Positions 24,927 through 35,053 of a stretch of DNA of 64,000 nucleotides are shown piece by piece. A program made the translations under genes and the position numbers. Each line of letters begins with the position of its first letter. The stretch's first letter is position 1. The notes under the pieces are model-generated. The model saw nothing but the letters and a program-made list of their open reading frames with translations. It did not search any database and was not told where the DNA came from. Source of the stretch: CAIWHR01 sp963709525 (lineage in GTDB: Bacteria > Pseudomonadota > Gammaproteobacteria > Burkholderiales > Casimicrobiaceae); NCBI GenBank assembly GCA_963709525.1, contig CAVPXB010000013.1:1-64000 (forward strand), in the 5' to 3' direction.

Positions 24927-26448
24927 TCAGCCCTCGAGCGTGTCTGCCAGCCGCCGCTTGGGCAGCACGCGTCGCAGCGCCGCCGTCAGCAGCGGCGACA
25001 GCAACAGCAGAAGCGCGAGCGCGACCAGAGTCGCCACCAGCGCGTTGGACCAGAAGATCGACAGAGATCCTCTGGACATGATCATCGACTGGCGGAACGC
25101 ATCCTCGGCCTTGTCCCCCAGGACCATCGCGAGGACCAGCGGCGCTATCGGGTAGTCGAGCTTCTTCAGACCATAGCCGACCAGGCCCGAAGGCGAGTGC
25201 GAGCCAGAGGTCGAAACGCGAACGCCGACCGGTACGCGCCGATGAAGCAGACGACGACGATGAGCGGACCGATGATCGAGAACGGTATGCGCAGGATCGC
25301 CGCGAACAGCGGCACGGTCGCCAGCACCATGATCACGGCGACGACGTTGCGAGCGTACATCGAGCGATCAGACCCCAGACGAAATCGGGACGGTCGGCGA
25401 ACAGCGTCGGCCCGGGGTGCAATCCCCAGATCATCAGCCCGCCCATCATCACCGCCGCTGTCGCGGAACCGGGAACACCCAGCGCCAGCATGGGCAGGAT
25501 TGCGCTGGTGCCGGCGGCGTGATCGGCGGTCTCGGGGGACGATCAATGCCTTCCGGCTCGCCCTTGCCGAAGTGTGGCGTCGCCGCGAAAAGCGCTTGGC
25601 GATGCCGTAGCACATGAACGACGCTGCCGTCGGCCCGCCCGGCGTAATGCCCATCCAGCAGCCGATTGCACTGCTGCGCAGCAGCGCAACCCAGTGCCGC
25701 GGCATCGACGCGATCGTCGCGATCACCGCACGGGGACTGATGCGGGCATTCAAGCCTTCGAAGCGCAGCCCTTCTTCCATGTCTGAGCAGCAGTTCGCCG
25801 ATGCCGAAGAGTCCGATGACCGCGACCAGGAAGCTGACGCCGCGCAACAACTCCTCGATTCCGAACGTCAGTCGCAGGCTGCCGGAGATCGTATCCATGC
25901 CGACCGCCGCGAAAGCGAGTCCGAGCGCCAGCGAAACGATCGTCTTCAGCGGCGGATTGCCGGACAGCCCGACGAAGCTCCAGAACGCGAGCAGATAGAC
26001 GGCAAAGTACTCGGGCGAGCTGAATTTGAGCGCGAAGCGCGCAACCCACCCGGACAGCAGCGTGATCAGCACCACGCCGAACAAGGCTCCGAACCCGGCC
26101 GACATGAACGCGAGGGTCAGCGCGTCGCGTCGCCCTGCCCGCCTTCGCCATCGGATAGCCGTCGAAAGTCGTCGCGACCGAAGACGGCTCGCCGGGAATG
26201 TTGAACAGTATCGAGGTCGTCGATCCGCCGAACAGCGCGCCCCAGTACATGCTGGTGAGCAGAATGATGGCCGACACGGGGTCCATCGTGAACGTCAGCG
26301 GCAGGAGCAGCGACACGCCATTCGGCGCGCCCAGTCCCGGAAGGACGCCGACGAGGATTCCGAGCAGGACGCCGACCATCATCAGCATCAGGTGGTAACC
26401 CGTCATGGCGATCGAGAAACCGTGCAGCAGCGAGCCTAAGTTTTCCAT
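24927..26448 (-). pseudogene. tctA: TctA, tripartite tricarboxylate transporter large permease, multiply frameshifted
   Basis: Conserved TctA sequence is spread over all three frames. 26448 to about 26120 carries GVLPGLGAPNGVSLLLPLTF and TSMYWGALFGGSTTSILFNIPG. 26105 to 25785 continues with NPPLKTIVSLALGLAFAAVG. 25780 onward contains the motif GWCMGI-like segment CWMGITPGGPTAASFMCYGIA. MYARNVVAVIMVLATVPLF lies further on, and the end is DKAEDAFRQSMIMSRGS to 24927. At least six single-base shifts are needed. Amino-acid conservation between shifts is high, so decay is very recent or the bases are misread. TctA is the transport channel and normally needs about 500 residues. Confidence 0.75.
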
Positions 26449-26478
26449 CGCCGGTCAGCGCGTGCAGGCCAGGGGCAA

Positions 26479-26976
26479 CTAATGGATGCCGAGGGCCGCC
26501 TCGAGCGGACCCTTCAACAGCGCCACCTTGAACCACAGCTCGAGCACGACATAGAAGAACGCCGCCGTGCCGATCGCCACGGCGAGCGACGCAGGCCAAC
26601 GGTAACCCCCCTGGAACCGCATGGCGAGCGCGAGGTACAGCAGCGTCGCGACGTAGAACCCCGCCACGACGCAGGCCGCGACGAACACGGTCATCGGAAT
26701 CGCAAAGCGCGCGATCCGGCCGAGCTGCGTCGCATCGATGAACATCATCGCCGGATTGCGCGCCCGCAATGCCGCAAGCGCATTGCCCAGGCTCGCGGCG
26801 ATGACAATGACGCCGACGTAGAAGGGGAAAGCGCCGGGCTCGGGTCCGGCGTCGGTCCAGCCGGTCCCGTACTCGCGCGCGCCCACCACCACCGCAACGC
26901 CGATGCCGCAGGTCAGTGCCGCGGCGATCCATTCCGCTGCGAATCGCGACAAGTGGCGGACCTGTGGGCTGCTCAT
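26479..26976 (-). CDS. tctB: TctB-family small permease of a tripartite tricarboxylate transporter
   Basis: 165 residues with four membrane helices (about residues 12-32, 48-68, 88-113 and 126-150), the TctB pattern. The block GPEPGAFPFYVGVIVIAASL between helices 1 and 2 is a conserved TctB feature. TctB forms the membrane unit together with TctA. The gene lies between tctC and tctA on the same strand. A REP-like element separates it from tctC. Confidence 0.85.
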   Translation of the reverse strand: MSSPQVRHLSRFAAEWIAAALTCGIGVAVVVGAREYGTGWTDAGPEPGAFPFYVGVIVIAASLGNALAALRARNPAMMFIDATQLGRIARFAIPMTVFVAACVVAGFYVATLLYLALAMRFQGGYRWPASLAVAIGTAAFFYVVLELWFKVALLKGPLEAALGIH

Positions 26977-27048
26977 GACAAAGCCTCAGAAAAGCAGCGC
27001 TCGCTGCGATTCGGATCCTCGTGATCCGGCGCGCCGACGCATCAAGTT

Positions 27049-27098
27049 CCGTTCGGGCTGAGCCCGTCGAAGCCCTTCGACGACCTCAGGACGAACGG
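27049..27098. repeat. REP-like imperfect palindrome
   Basis: A 50-base inverted repeat beginning CCGTTCGGGCTGAGCC and ending CTCAGGACGAACGG, with TCGAAG/CTTCGA at the centre and two small mismatched positions in the arms. This form is a common dispersed element in proteobacterial genomes. It lies between tctC and tctB. Confidence 0.7.
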
Positions 27099-27134
27099 TT
27101 CAAACATGTTCACGCCGGATCAACCATGCATCCG

Positions 27135-28148
27135 TCAGCGCACCAGCCAGCCTTCCTGCTCGAATACCTTGCGCGCGCGCTGTTCGTCGCCGGACATGAA
27201 AGCCTTGAGCTCGGCACCGTTCAGGAAAATGTCGGTCTGCGCGCTGCGCTCGATGTACTCCTTCCATTCCGGCGTGGCGCGCACCTTGGCGAGCAGGTCG
27301 ACATACCACGCGACCGCGTCGGCCGGAACCCCGGGCGGCAGCCAGAGCGTGCGCGGCTGCTGGTACTGGTCGATCGGTACGCCGGATTCCTTGCAGGTAG
27401 GGATGTCGGACCACGACATCGTCGCCGTCACCTTGGGGCCGGCCGCGAGGCGTTGCGGGCTGAAGACGCACAGAGGACGCACTGCGCCGCCTTTCCATTG
27501 GCCGAGGTTCTCGCTGGGGTTGTTGGTATTGGAATCGATGTGCCCGCCCGCAAGCTGCACGGCGGCCTCGCTGCCGCTCTTGAACGGTACATAGAGGAAC
27601 TTCGTGCCGGTGGCGGCACTGACCAGGCTGGTCAGTGTCTGGTCGGTGTCCTTGGACTGGCTGCCCCCCATCTTGAACGTCGACGGTTTGGCCTTGACCG
27701 CGTCCAGGTAGGACTTCGCGTCCTTGAACTCGGAGTTCGCGCTCACCCACAGAATGAACTCGTCCATGGCCATCGCCGCGATGGGCGTCAGATCGTCGCC
27801 CTTCCACGCCAGCTTCGCGATCAGAGGCAGCAGGTACTCGTTGTTGGTGCCGAAGGTGACCTTGTGCGGGTCCCCGACCGCCCCCTTGCCAAAGAGGAAG
27901 CCCTCGGCACCGCTGCCACCGCCCTTGTTCAGAACGATCACGGGTTGATCGGTCAGCTTGTACTTGGTGATCACCGATTGCACGACGCGGGCGAAGTTGT
28001 CGGTGCCGCCTCCCGGACCCGCCGTCACGATGAACTCGATCGGCTGCGTCGGTTTCCAGGCGGCATCCGCGGCACCCGCGCCGATGACCAGGGGCAAAGT
28101 GGCGATGAAGCCTGCGACCAGGGGGCCGATCTTTCGATTCTTCAGCAT
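27135..28148 (-). CDS. tctC: TctC/Bug-family periplasmic solute-binding protein
   Basis: 337 residues with a signal peptide (residues 1-29, ending ADAA) and the Bug-family start WKPTQPIEFIVTAGPGGGTDNFARVV, where the PGGGTD loop binds the ligand carboxylate. The conserved NKGGGSGAEG and GTNNEYLLPL follow. Bug proteins bind carboxylates or sugar acids in the periplasm for the TctAB permease. GGAGGAG precedes the ATG. The gene begins 4 bases after the pdxA-like gene, so the ligand is probably related to that enzyme's substrate. Confidence 0.9.
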   Translation of the reverse strand: MLKNRKIGPLVAGFIATLPLVIGAGAADAAWKPTQPIEFIVTAGPGGGTDNFARVVQSVITKYKLTDQPVIVLNKGGGSGAEGFLFGKGAVGDPHKVTFGTNNEYLLPLIAKLAWKGDDLTPIAAMAMDEFILWVSANSEFKDAKSYLDAVKAKPSTFKMGGSQSKDTDQTLTSLVSAATGTKFLYVPFKSGSEAAVQLAGGHIDSNTNNPSENLGQWKGGAVRPLCVFSPQRLAAGPKVTATMSWSDIPTCKESGVPIDQYQQPRTLWLPPGVPADAVAWYVDLLAKVRATPEWKEYIERSAQTDIFLNGAELKAFMSGDEQRARKVFEQEGWLVR

Positions 28149-28152
28149 GGGG

Positions 28153-29235
28153 TCACTCCTCCAGAGTTGACGTTGTCAGCGGATCGGGCCGCCGCTGTTT
28201 GCGGCACCCGTGGTGCCCGGCGCCGGGCTGCCCGAACTTGGTCGCCAGGAAAATGGCGGCGAGGGTCGCGCCCGTGTGCGCGATGCCTTGCCCTGCGATA
28301 TCGTATGCGGTGCCGTGCGCTGGGGTGCTGATCGGGAACGGAAAGCCGCCCAGCAGCGTTACGCCGCGCTCGAAGCCCATGAGCTTCATCGCGATCTGGC
28401 CCTGGTCGTGATACATCGTGACCACGGCGTCCAGCGCGCCGTTGCGCGCGCGCAGGAAAACGGTGTCGGCCGGGAACGGTCCCAGCGCGTTGATGCCCTC
28501 GCGCCTTGCGTCCTCGACCGCCGGGCCGATGGCGTCTATCTCCTCGCGGCCGAAATTGCCGCCGTCGCCGGCGTGCGGATTGAGTCCGGCCACCGCGATG
28601 CGCGGGATGGCGATGCCGGCGTCGCGCATCGCGCGGTCGGTGAGTCGGATAGCCTGCAGCACGGCGTCGCGGGTGATGCGCGACGCCACGTCGGCGAACG
28701 GTATATGCGAGGTCACCCGCGCATTCCAGAGTCCCCCGAGGATATTGAACTCGCTCGCCGGCCCGGCCATGCCGAGGACTTCCGCCGAGTAGCCGATCTC
28801 GTCTTCGTAGGCGGGATGCGCCGCACGCATCGCGAATTTGTTGAAAGGCGCGAAAACGACGGCGTCCGCGCGACCTGCGGCAGCGAGCTCGAGCGCCGCG
28901 CGAAAATTGGCGAGCGCGAAGGCGCCCCCCTCGCGCGCGGCGACCGCGCGCTTGACCGTCGCCGGATCGAGGTGCCCCAGATCGACGAAGATCGGCCGGC
29001 CTCGAGGCGAGAGGTCCGAGAAATCGTGACGCAGGTCAACGTCGACGGGGACGCCGGCAATTTCGGCGCCTGCCTCGAGCACCCGGCGATCGCCGATGAC
29101 GACCAGGTCTGCCGCCGCAAGCACCTCGGGCAGCACGAGCACCTTGGCGGTCAGCTCTGCGCCTATGCCGGCCGGATCGCCCATCGCCAGCGCCAGGGTG
29201 GGCAGCGGTTTGACGGAGCGGGTATCGGGTGGCAC
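28153..29235 (-). CDS. PdxA-family 4-hydroxythreonine-4-phosphate dehydrogenase-like enzyme
   Basis: 360 residues. PdxA-type features include LALAMGDPAGIGAEL at the start, the metal-binding HIPFADV region, NPHAGDGGNFGREEIDAI and the C-terminal MYHDQGQIAMKLMGF with AHGTAYDIAGQG. PdxA makes 3-amino-1-hydroxyacetone phosphate in vitamin B6 synthesis, but PdxA2 relatives oxidise 4-phospho-D-threonate or erythronate. The operon with tctCBA and a divergent GntR regulator favours the catabolic, PdxA2-like role. The last 30 residues are arginine/glutamine-rich and look like tail extension. The exact substrate is not readable. Confidence 0.85.
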   Translation of the reverse strand: MPPDTRSVKPLPTLALAMGDPAGIGAELTAKVLVLPEVLAAADLVVIGDRRVLEAGAEIAGVPVDVDLRHDFSDLSPRGRPIFVDLGHLDPATVKRAVAAREGGAFALANFRAALELAAAGRADAVVFAPFNKFAMRAAHPAYEDEIGYSAEVLGMAGPASEFNILGGLWNARVTSHIPFADVASRITRDAVLQAIRLTDRAMRDAGIAIPRIAVAGLNPHAGDGGNFGREEIDAIGPAVEDARREGINALGPFPADTVFLRARNGALDAVVTMYHDQGQIAMKLMGFERGVTLLGGFPFPISTPAHGTAYDIAGQGIAHTGATLAAIFLATKFGQPGAGHHGCRKQRRPDPLTTSTLEE

Positions 29236-29289
29236 CTCATTCCTCCATGCCTTGCCTGAAATCGGCAGCGGCGGTCAGTGCATTATTCT

Positions 29290-29302
29290 GTATGCAGCAT
29301 AC
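29290..29302. promoter_or_regulatory. Perfect palindrome, likely GntR operator
   Basis: GTATGCAGCATAC is a perfect 13-base palindrome between the divergent pdxA-like and gntR genes. FadR/FCD-type GntR proteins bind such short palindromes. Further ATGC motifs follow at 29306-29322. Confidence 0.6.
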
Positions 29303-29345
29303 TTTATGCAAGATGCCATGCAAATGTGCTAAAGTCAACCGCAAC

Positions 29346-30062
29346 ATGAACGCCGCCACCAAGCCGATGCGGACACGGGAACCGCCCGAAGTCGTCGCGG
29401 CGCGCCCGGGAGCCGCGATCGAACCGCTCAAACGACGCTCGCTCCACGACGCGCTCGTCGAGCGCATTCGCGACATGATCATCGAGGGCCAGCTCGCTCC
29501 CGGCACGCGCATACACGAGGGCCAGCTCGGCCAGGCGCTCGGTGTATCGCGCACACCGCTGCGCGAGGCGCTCAAGTTCCTGGCCAGCGAAGGTCTGGTC
29601 GATCTTGTCCCCGGCCGCGGCGGCGTCGTCCGCCTGCTGACGGCAAAAAATGTCCGCGACCTCCTGGACGTCCTGACCGCCCTCGAGGCGCTGGCAGGGC
29701 GGCTCGCCTGCCGCAACGCGAGCGAAGCGGGAATCGCCGAAGTTCGCAGACTGCACGATGAGATGATGCAGTACTACGCGGCGCGCAACCGTCCCGGGTA
29801 CTACCGCCGCAACCAGGCGATCCACTCGTCCTTCGCGCAGCTCTCCGACAACGCCGAGCTCGCGTCGACACACCAGTCGATCCAGGGCCGGCTGAAGCGG
29901 ATCCGCTTCATCGGCAACGAAGATCCGGTCGCCTGGGCCAGCGCGGTGCACGAACACGAGCAGATGATTGCGGCGCTCGAGGCACGCGACGGCTCACGCC
30001 TGGCCGAGGTCATCACCGGCCATCTCGAGAGGTCCTTTGCCCGCGTCGCCGACAGGCTCTGA
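29346..30062 (+). CDS. GntR-family (FCD) transcriptional regulator
   Basis: 238 residues from the ATG at 29346. Residues about 30-95 are the winged helix (LHDALVERIRDMIIEGQLAPGTRIHEGQLGQALGVSRTPLREALKFLASEGLV), and residues about 100-235 are the all-helical FCD ligand-binding domain with conserved Asp/His metal ligands (DVLTALEALAG, HSSFAQLSDN, EHEQMIAALEARDG). It is divergent from the pdxA-tct operon and probably represses it until a carboxylate inducer binds. A palindrome lies between them. Confidence 0.9.
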   Translation: MNAATKPMRTREPPEVVAARPGAAIEPLKRRSLHDALVERIRDMIIEGQLAPGTRIHEGQLGQALGVSRTPLREALKFLASEGLVDLVPGRGGVVRLLTAKNVRDLLDVLTALEALAGRLACRNASEAGIAEVRRLHDEMMQYYAARNRPGYYRRNQAIHSSFAQLSDNAELASTHQSIQGRLKRIRFIGNEDPVAWASAVHEHEQMIAALEARDGSRLAEVITGHLERSFARVADRL

Positions 30063-30112
30063 GTAACGCGGACACTCCTGCGGACCTGGCGCCATCTCGC
30101 CAACGGTCGCGT

Positions 30113-30589
30113 TCACTTGCGCTCGATGAACCGCTTGGCGCTTTGCTCGAGGAAATTGCCGAGCATCCCCTGCATGGCCGGGGCCTGCAACTGCATGAAC
30201 TGCTTCCACTGATCGGGCGTCAGCGCCATCTTGTCGCCACGACTCGGCTGCGCCTGTTCCTGCAACTTCTTCTGAATGCCCAGAAACGTGTTGACGTTCT
30301 CCTCCATGTACGCGCCCACCATCGTTTGCTGGGCAGCGCCATGGAAACGCACGATCTGGGCCAGCATCTCCGAGGTGAACATCGGCGCTTCGCCCGATTC
30401 CTCCTCGAGAATGATCTGCAGCAGGATCGCGCGCGTGAGATCCTTTCCGGATTTCGCGTCGACCACCTGGAAGGCGATGCCTTCCAGCACCATCTGCTTG
30501 ACGTCCGCGAGCGTGATGTAGCCATTGTTGGCCACGTCGTAGAGCCGCCGATTCGGGTATTTCCTGATCGTCCTCGGTGCTTCGCCCAC
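30113..30589 (-). CDS. phaR: PhaR, polyhydroxyalkanoate synthesis repressor
   Basis: 158 residues if it starts at the GTG at 30587-30589, which has GGGGAG 5 bases upstream; the frame is open to 30718. The N-terminus TIRKYPNRRLYDVANNGYITLADVKQMVLEG is the PHB/PHA-accumulation regulator DNA-binding domain. It continues with GEAPMFTSEMLAQIVRFHG and a central helical domain. PhaR represses phasin and PHA genes and binds PHB granules. No PHA synthase genes are in the window. It is convergent with the GntR gene and follows the ABC ATPase. Confidence 0.9.
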   Translation of the reverse strand: MGEAPRTIRKYPNRRLYDVANNGYITLADVKQMVLEGIAFQVVDAKSGKDLTRAILLQIILEEESGEAPMFTSEMLAQIVRFHGAAQQTMVGAYMEENVNTFLGIQKKLQEQAQPSRGDKMALTPDQWKQFMQLQAPAMQGMLGNFLEQSAKRFIERK

Positions 30590-30674
30590 GGCATCTCCCC
30601 ATGTTCTCTTGCCTTGCACTGGACCACCTTCGCGCTTGCGCTCCGGTATTCGGGCTCGGGGCGGCCCGTCGCGC

Positions 30675-31741
<1,067 letters not shown>

Positions 31742-31787
31742 GTCGGGTTTTCCTGGTGTGCTGCGAAGCGCGCGGCGCGCCCCGGCG

Positions 31788-32657
31788 TCAGCCCTTGACC
31801 GCGCCGGCGGTCAGCCCGCGGACGAAGTACTTGCCGGCGACGACGTAGACGAACAGCGTGGGCAGCGCCGGCGATCATCGCCGCGGCCATGTCCACGTTG
31901 TATTCCTTGACCGAGCTGGACGTGTTGGCCAGGTTGTTCAGACCGACGGTGATCGGCTTGCAGTCGGCGCCCGAGAACACGACGCCGTAGAGGAAGTCGT
32001 TCCAGATGTTGGTGAACTGCCAGATCAGCGTCACGACCATGATCGGCGTCGACAGCGGCAGCACGATGCGCCAGAAGATGCGCCAGAAACCCGCGCCGTC
32101 GAGCATCGCCGCCTTGACCAGCTCGTCGGGCAGGCCGACGTAGTAGTTGCGGAAGAAGAGCGTCGTGCACGGCATGCCGGCGATCACGTGCACCAGGACC
32201 AGGCCCCAGATCGAGTTGGCGATGCCGAGCCAGCCGAGCACCTGGCTCATCGGCAGCAGCACCACCTGCATCGGCATGAAGACGCCGAACAGCAGCATGG
32301 CGAACATCGTCTCGCTGCCGCGGAAGCGCCACTTGCTGAGCACGTAGCCGTTGAGCGCGCCGAGCATCGTGGAGACCAGCACCGCCGGCAGCACCATCAG
32401 CAGCGAGTTCATGAAGAAGGGCTTCAGGCCGCCGCAGTCGATGCCGGTGCAGGCGCTGCTGCCAGGCCTTGGCCCAGGCTGTGAGCGTCGGCGCCGTGGG
32501 CAGCGAGAGCAGGTTGCCGTCGCGGATCTGCGCCATGTCCTTGAGCGAGGTGACGACCATCACGTACAGCGGCAGTCAGGAGAACAGGCCGCGAACAGCA
32601 GCAGCACCGCCCACAGCAGCGCGCGCTGCCAGTCGAACGCGGACAGCCGGCACTCAC
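31788..32657 (-). pseudogene. MalG-type sugar ABC permease, frameshifted
   Basis: Conserved segments are YVMVVTSLKDMAQIRDGNLLSLP (32563 onward), then after a shift near 32455 MNSLLMVLPAVLVSTMLGALNGYVLSKWRF and the EAA loop ELVKAAMLDGAGFWRIFWRIVLP. A further shift near 31868 scrambles the end, whose true frame reads LFVYVVAGKYFVRGLTAGAVKG and stops at 31788. At least three single-base shifts are needed. Apart from these it is a normal MalG-family permease with six helices. Confidence 0.65.
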
Positions 32658-33582
32658 TTGCGCACCCGCAGTTCGGAGTAGAGATAGGGCACGACGATGG
32701 CCGCCACCGTGGCCAGCATGATCGTGCGCCGACGCGGCGCCCAGGCCGATCTGCCCGCGCGAAAACGCCATCGCGTACATGAACGTCGCCGGCATGTCGG
32801 TGGCGAAGCCCGGGCCGCCGGCGGTCAGCGCCATCACCAGGTCGAAGCTCTTGATCGCCAGGTGCGACAGCACCATCAGCGTCGAGAAGAACACCGGGCG
32901 CAGGCTGGGGATGATGATGCGCCAGTAGATGCGGGGCAGGCTGGCGCCGTCGATCTGCGCCGCCTTGAGGATCGAGTCGTCGATGCCGCGCAGTCCGGCC
33001 AGGAACAGCGCCATGACGAAGCCGGCGCTCTGCCAGACGCCGGCGATGGCGATCGCAGTAGATCGCGTGGTCGGGGTTGATCAGCCAGTCGAAGCTGAAG
33101 CCGGTCGAAGCCCCATTCGTGCGCCAGTTTCTCGAGGCCGAGGCCCGGATTCAGGATCCACTTCCACGCCGTGCCGGTGACGATGAAGCGACAGCGCCAT
33201 CGGGTACAGGTAGATCGTGCGCAGCACGCCTTCGGCGCGGATCTTCTGGTCGAGCAGGATGGCGAGCAGCAGGCCGATGGCCATGCCGCACGCCGATGAA
33301 GAGGCCGCCGAAGATGCCGAGGTTGGTGAGCGCCACCCACCAGCGCTCGCTCTCGAACAGCCGCACGTACTGCTCGAAGCCGACGAACTCGTAGTTGGGC
33401 AGCAGCCGCGAGGCCGACAGCGACAGATAGCCGTTCCAGGCGATGAGGCCGTAGATGAACAGGAAGGCGACGACAAACGAGGGTGCCAGCACCAGCTTCG
33501 GCGCCCAGCGCGCCAGGCGCGCCGCGAACGGCGGCGCCGACCCGGCAGCGGGGCCCGCTTCAGCAGCCCCCGCCGTCACCAC
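32654..33582 (-). pseudogene. MalF-type sugar ABC permease, frameshifted
   Basis: The GTG at 33580-33582 starts a frame reading PFAARLARWAPKLVLAPSF, a first helix and YEFVGFEQYVRLFESERWW. After GIFGGLFIG the frame breaks near 33290. Later parts appear in other frames: MAIGLLLAILLDQKIRAEGVLRTIYLYPMALS, FIVTGTAWKWILNPGLGLEKLAHEWGFD, ALFLAGLRGIDDSILKAAQIDGASLPRIYWRIIIP (EAA loop) and AFSRGQIGLGAA. The end is PYLYSELRVRK at 32654. At least four shifts are needed. It is preceded by an intact binding-protein gene. Confidence 0.65.
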
Positions 33583-33583
33583 G

Positions 33584-34834
33584 TCACTTCGCCTTTGCAG
33601 CGGCGGCAAGCTTGTCCATCGCGGCGGCGGCGGTCATCTTGTCGTCGTTCCAGAACTGCGAGACGACGTCCTTGATGGCGCCTTCGATGGCCGAGGGAAT
33701 GGCCATGCCATGCGCGATCGAGGGAACCAGCCCGCCGCTCTTGGACGTCGCCACGAAGTCCGTCGCCGACAATTTCGCGCAAGCGTCGAACTTGTCGAGG
33801 TTCATGTTCAGGCGCACCGGGATCGAGCCCTTGTTGAGGTTGAACACCTCCTGGAACTCGGGCGACATGATCGCGACGGCGAGGTCCTGCTGCGCCTTCT
33901 GGTTGCCGGCGTCCTTCAGCTTGAAGAGCACGAAGCTGTCGACGTTGAACGTGTAGGCCTTGGCAGTGCCGGGTGCTGCGGCGCAGACGAAGTCCTTGCC
34001 CGGCACCTTGCCGGCGGCGATGAATTCGCCCTTGGCCCAGTCGCCCATCAGCTGCATGCCGGCCTCGCCCTTGATCACCATCGCGGTGGCGAGGTTCCAG
34101 TCGCGGCCCGGTGCGTTCTTGTCGGTGTAGCCCTTCACCTTCTTGAAGGTCTCGAGCGCTTTCAGCATCGTCGGGCTCTTGAGCGACGCCGGGTCGAGCT
34201 GCACCAGTGCCTTGCGGTAGAACTCGGCACCGCCGACGCCGAGCGCGACGGACTCGAAGGTCGTGAAGTCCTGCCAGTTCTGGCCGCCGTGCGCGACCGG
34301 AATGATGCCGGCCTTCTTCAGTGCCTCGGCCGCGACGAAGAACTCGTCCCAGGTCGTGGGAACCTTGGCGCCTGCCTTGCTGAACGCTTCCGGATTGGCC
34401 CACAGCCAGTTGACGCGGTGGACGTTGACCGGGGCCGCCACGTAGTTGCCCTTGTACTTCAGTCCGTCGGCGATGGCCTTGGGCAGCAGGGCGTCCCACT
34501 TCTCGGCCTTGGCCACCGGGTCCATGTTGGCGAGCACGCCTTCGCGCGCCCATTCCTGGATCGACGGACCCTTGATCTGCGCGGCCGCCGGCGCGTTGCC
34601 CGACACCACCCGCGATTTGAGCACCGTCATCGCCGCGTCGCCACCTCCGCCCGCGACGGCAAAGTCTTTCCACGTGTGGCCCTTCTTCTGCATCGTCGCC
34701 TTGAGTTCGGCGGCAGCCTTGGCTTCGCCGCCCGAGGTCCACCAGTGCAGAACTTCGACTTCGCCGGCGCTGGCCGGGGTGGCAACCATCAGGCCGGCAG
34801 CCGCCAGCAGCAGGGACGTACGGATCATCGACAT
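33584..34834 (-). CDS. Sugar ABC transporter periplasmic binding protein
   Basis: 416 residues, signal peptide at residues 1-23 (ending ATPASAG), then EVEVLHWWTSGGEAKAAAELK, typical of the GtsA/glucose-mannose-binding branch of family 1 binding proteins. Tryptophan-rich sugar contacts (WLWANPEAFSKAG, GGQNWQDFTTFE, AGMQLMGDWAKGEF) fit the family. It is intact, whereas its ATPase and permeases downstream are frameshifted. The substrate is likely glucose or another aldose, by family resemblance only. Confidence 0.88.
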   Translation of the reverse strand: MSMIRTSLLLAAAGLMVATPASAGEVEVLHWWTSGGEAKAAAELKATMQKKGHTWKDFAVAGGGGDAAMTVLKSRVVSGNAPAAAQIKGPSIQEWAREGVLANMDPVAKAEKWDALLPKAIADGLKYKGNYVAAPVNVHRVNWLWANPEAFSKAGAKVPTTWDEFFVAAEALKKAGIIPVAHGGQNWQDFTTFESVALGVGGAEFYRKALVQLDPASLKSPTMLKALETFKKVKGYTDKNAPGRDWNLATAMVIKGEAGMQLMGDWAKGEFIAAGKVPGKDFVCAAAPGTAKAYTFNVDSFVLFKLKDAGNQKAQQDLAVAIMSPEFQEVFNLNKGSIPVRLNMNLDKFDACAKLSATDFVATSKSGGLVPSIAHGMAIPSAIEGAIKDVVSQFWNDDKMTAAAAMDKLAAAAKAK

Positions 34835-34908
34835 GCAGCTCTCCTCGTTGGGGGCGATCGTGGATCGCGGAATGCAGCAGGGAGGATGGTAAGGCCGCGC
34901 CGCGCCGC

Positions 34909-34920
34909 GTACAAGTGTAC
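34909..34920. promoter_or_regulatory. Inverted repeat upstream of sugar-binding-protein gene
   Basis: GTACA, AG, TGTAC: perfect 5-bp arms around a 2-base centre, 75 bp upstream of the binding-protein start. It may be an operator. The rest of the 34835-35053 gap shows nothing I recognise. Confidence 0.35.
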
Positions 34921-35053
34921 ATCCCGTCGGACGGCCTGCGCCCGTCCGCTGTTCCGACGGCCCTCGATTCAGACCGCGAGCCGCCGACCGGGAAACGGCG
35001 CCCGGGCAGCGGCACCGCCTGTGTTGCCCTGGGCCACGCGGTTCGCAGCGGCT

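Noticed and set aside
28153..29235. PdxA as the vitamin B6 biosynthesis enzyme
   Set aside because: Operon with TTT transporter and divergent GntR regulator favours a catabolic paralogue; cannot be excluded without activity data.
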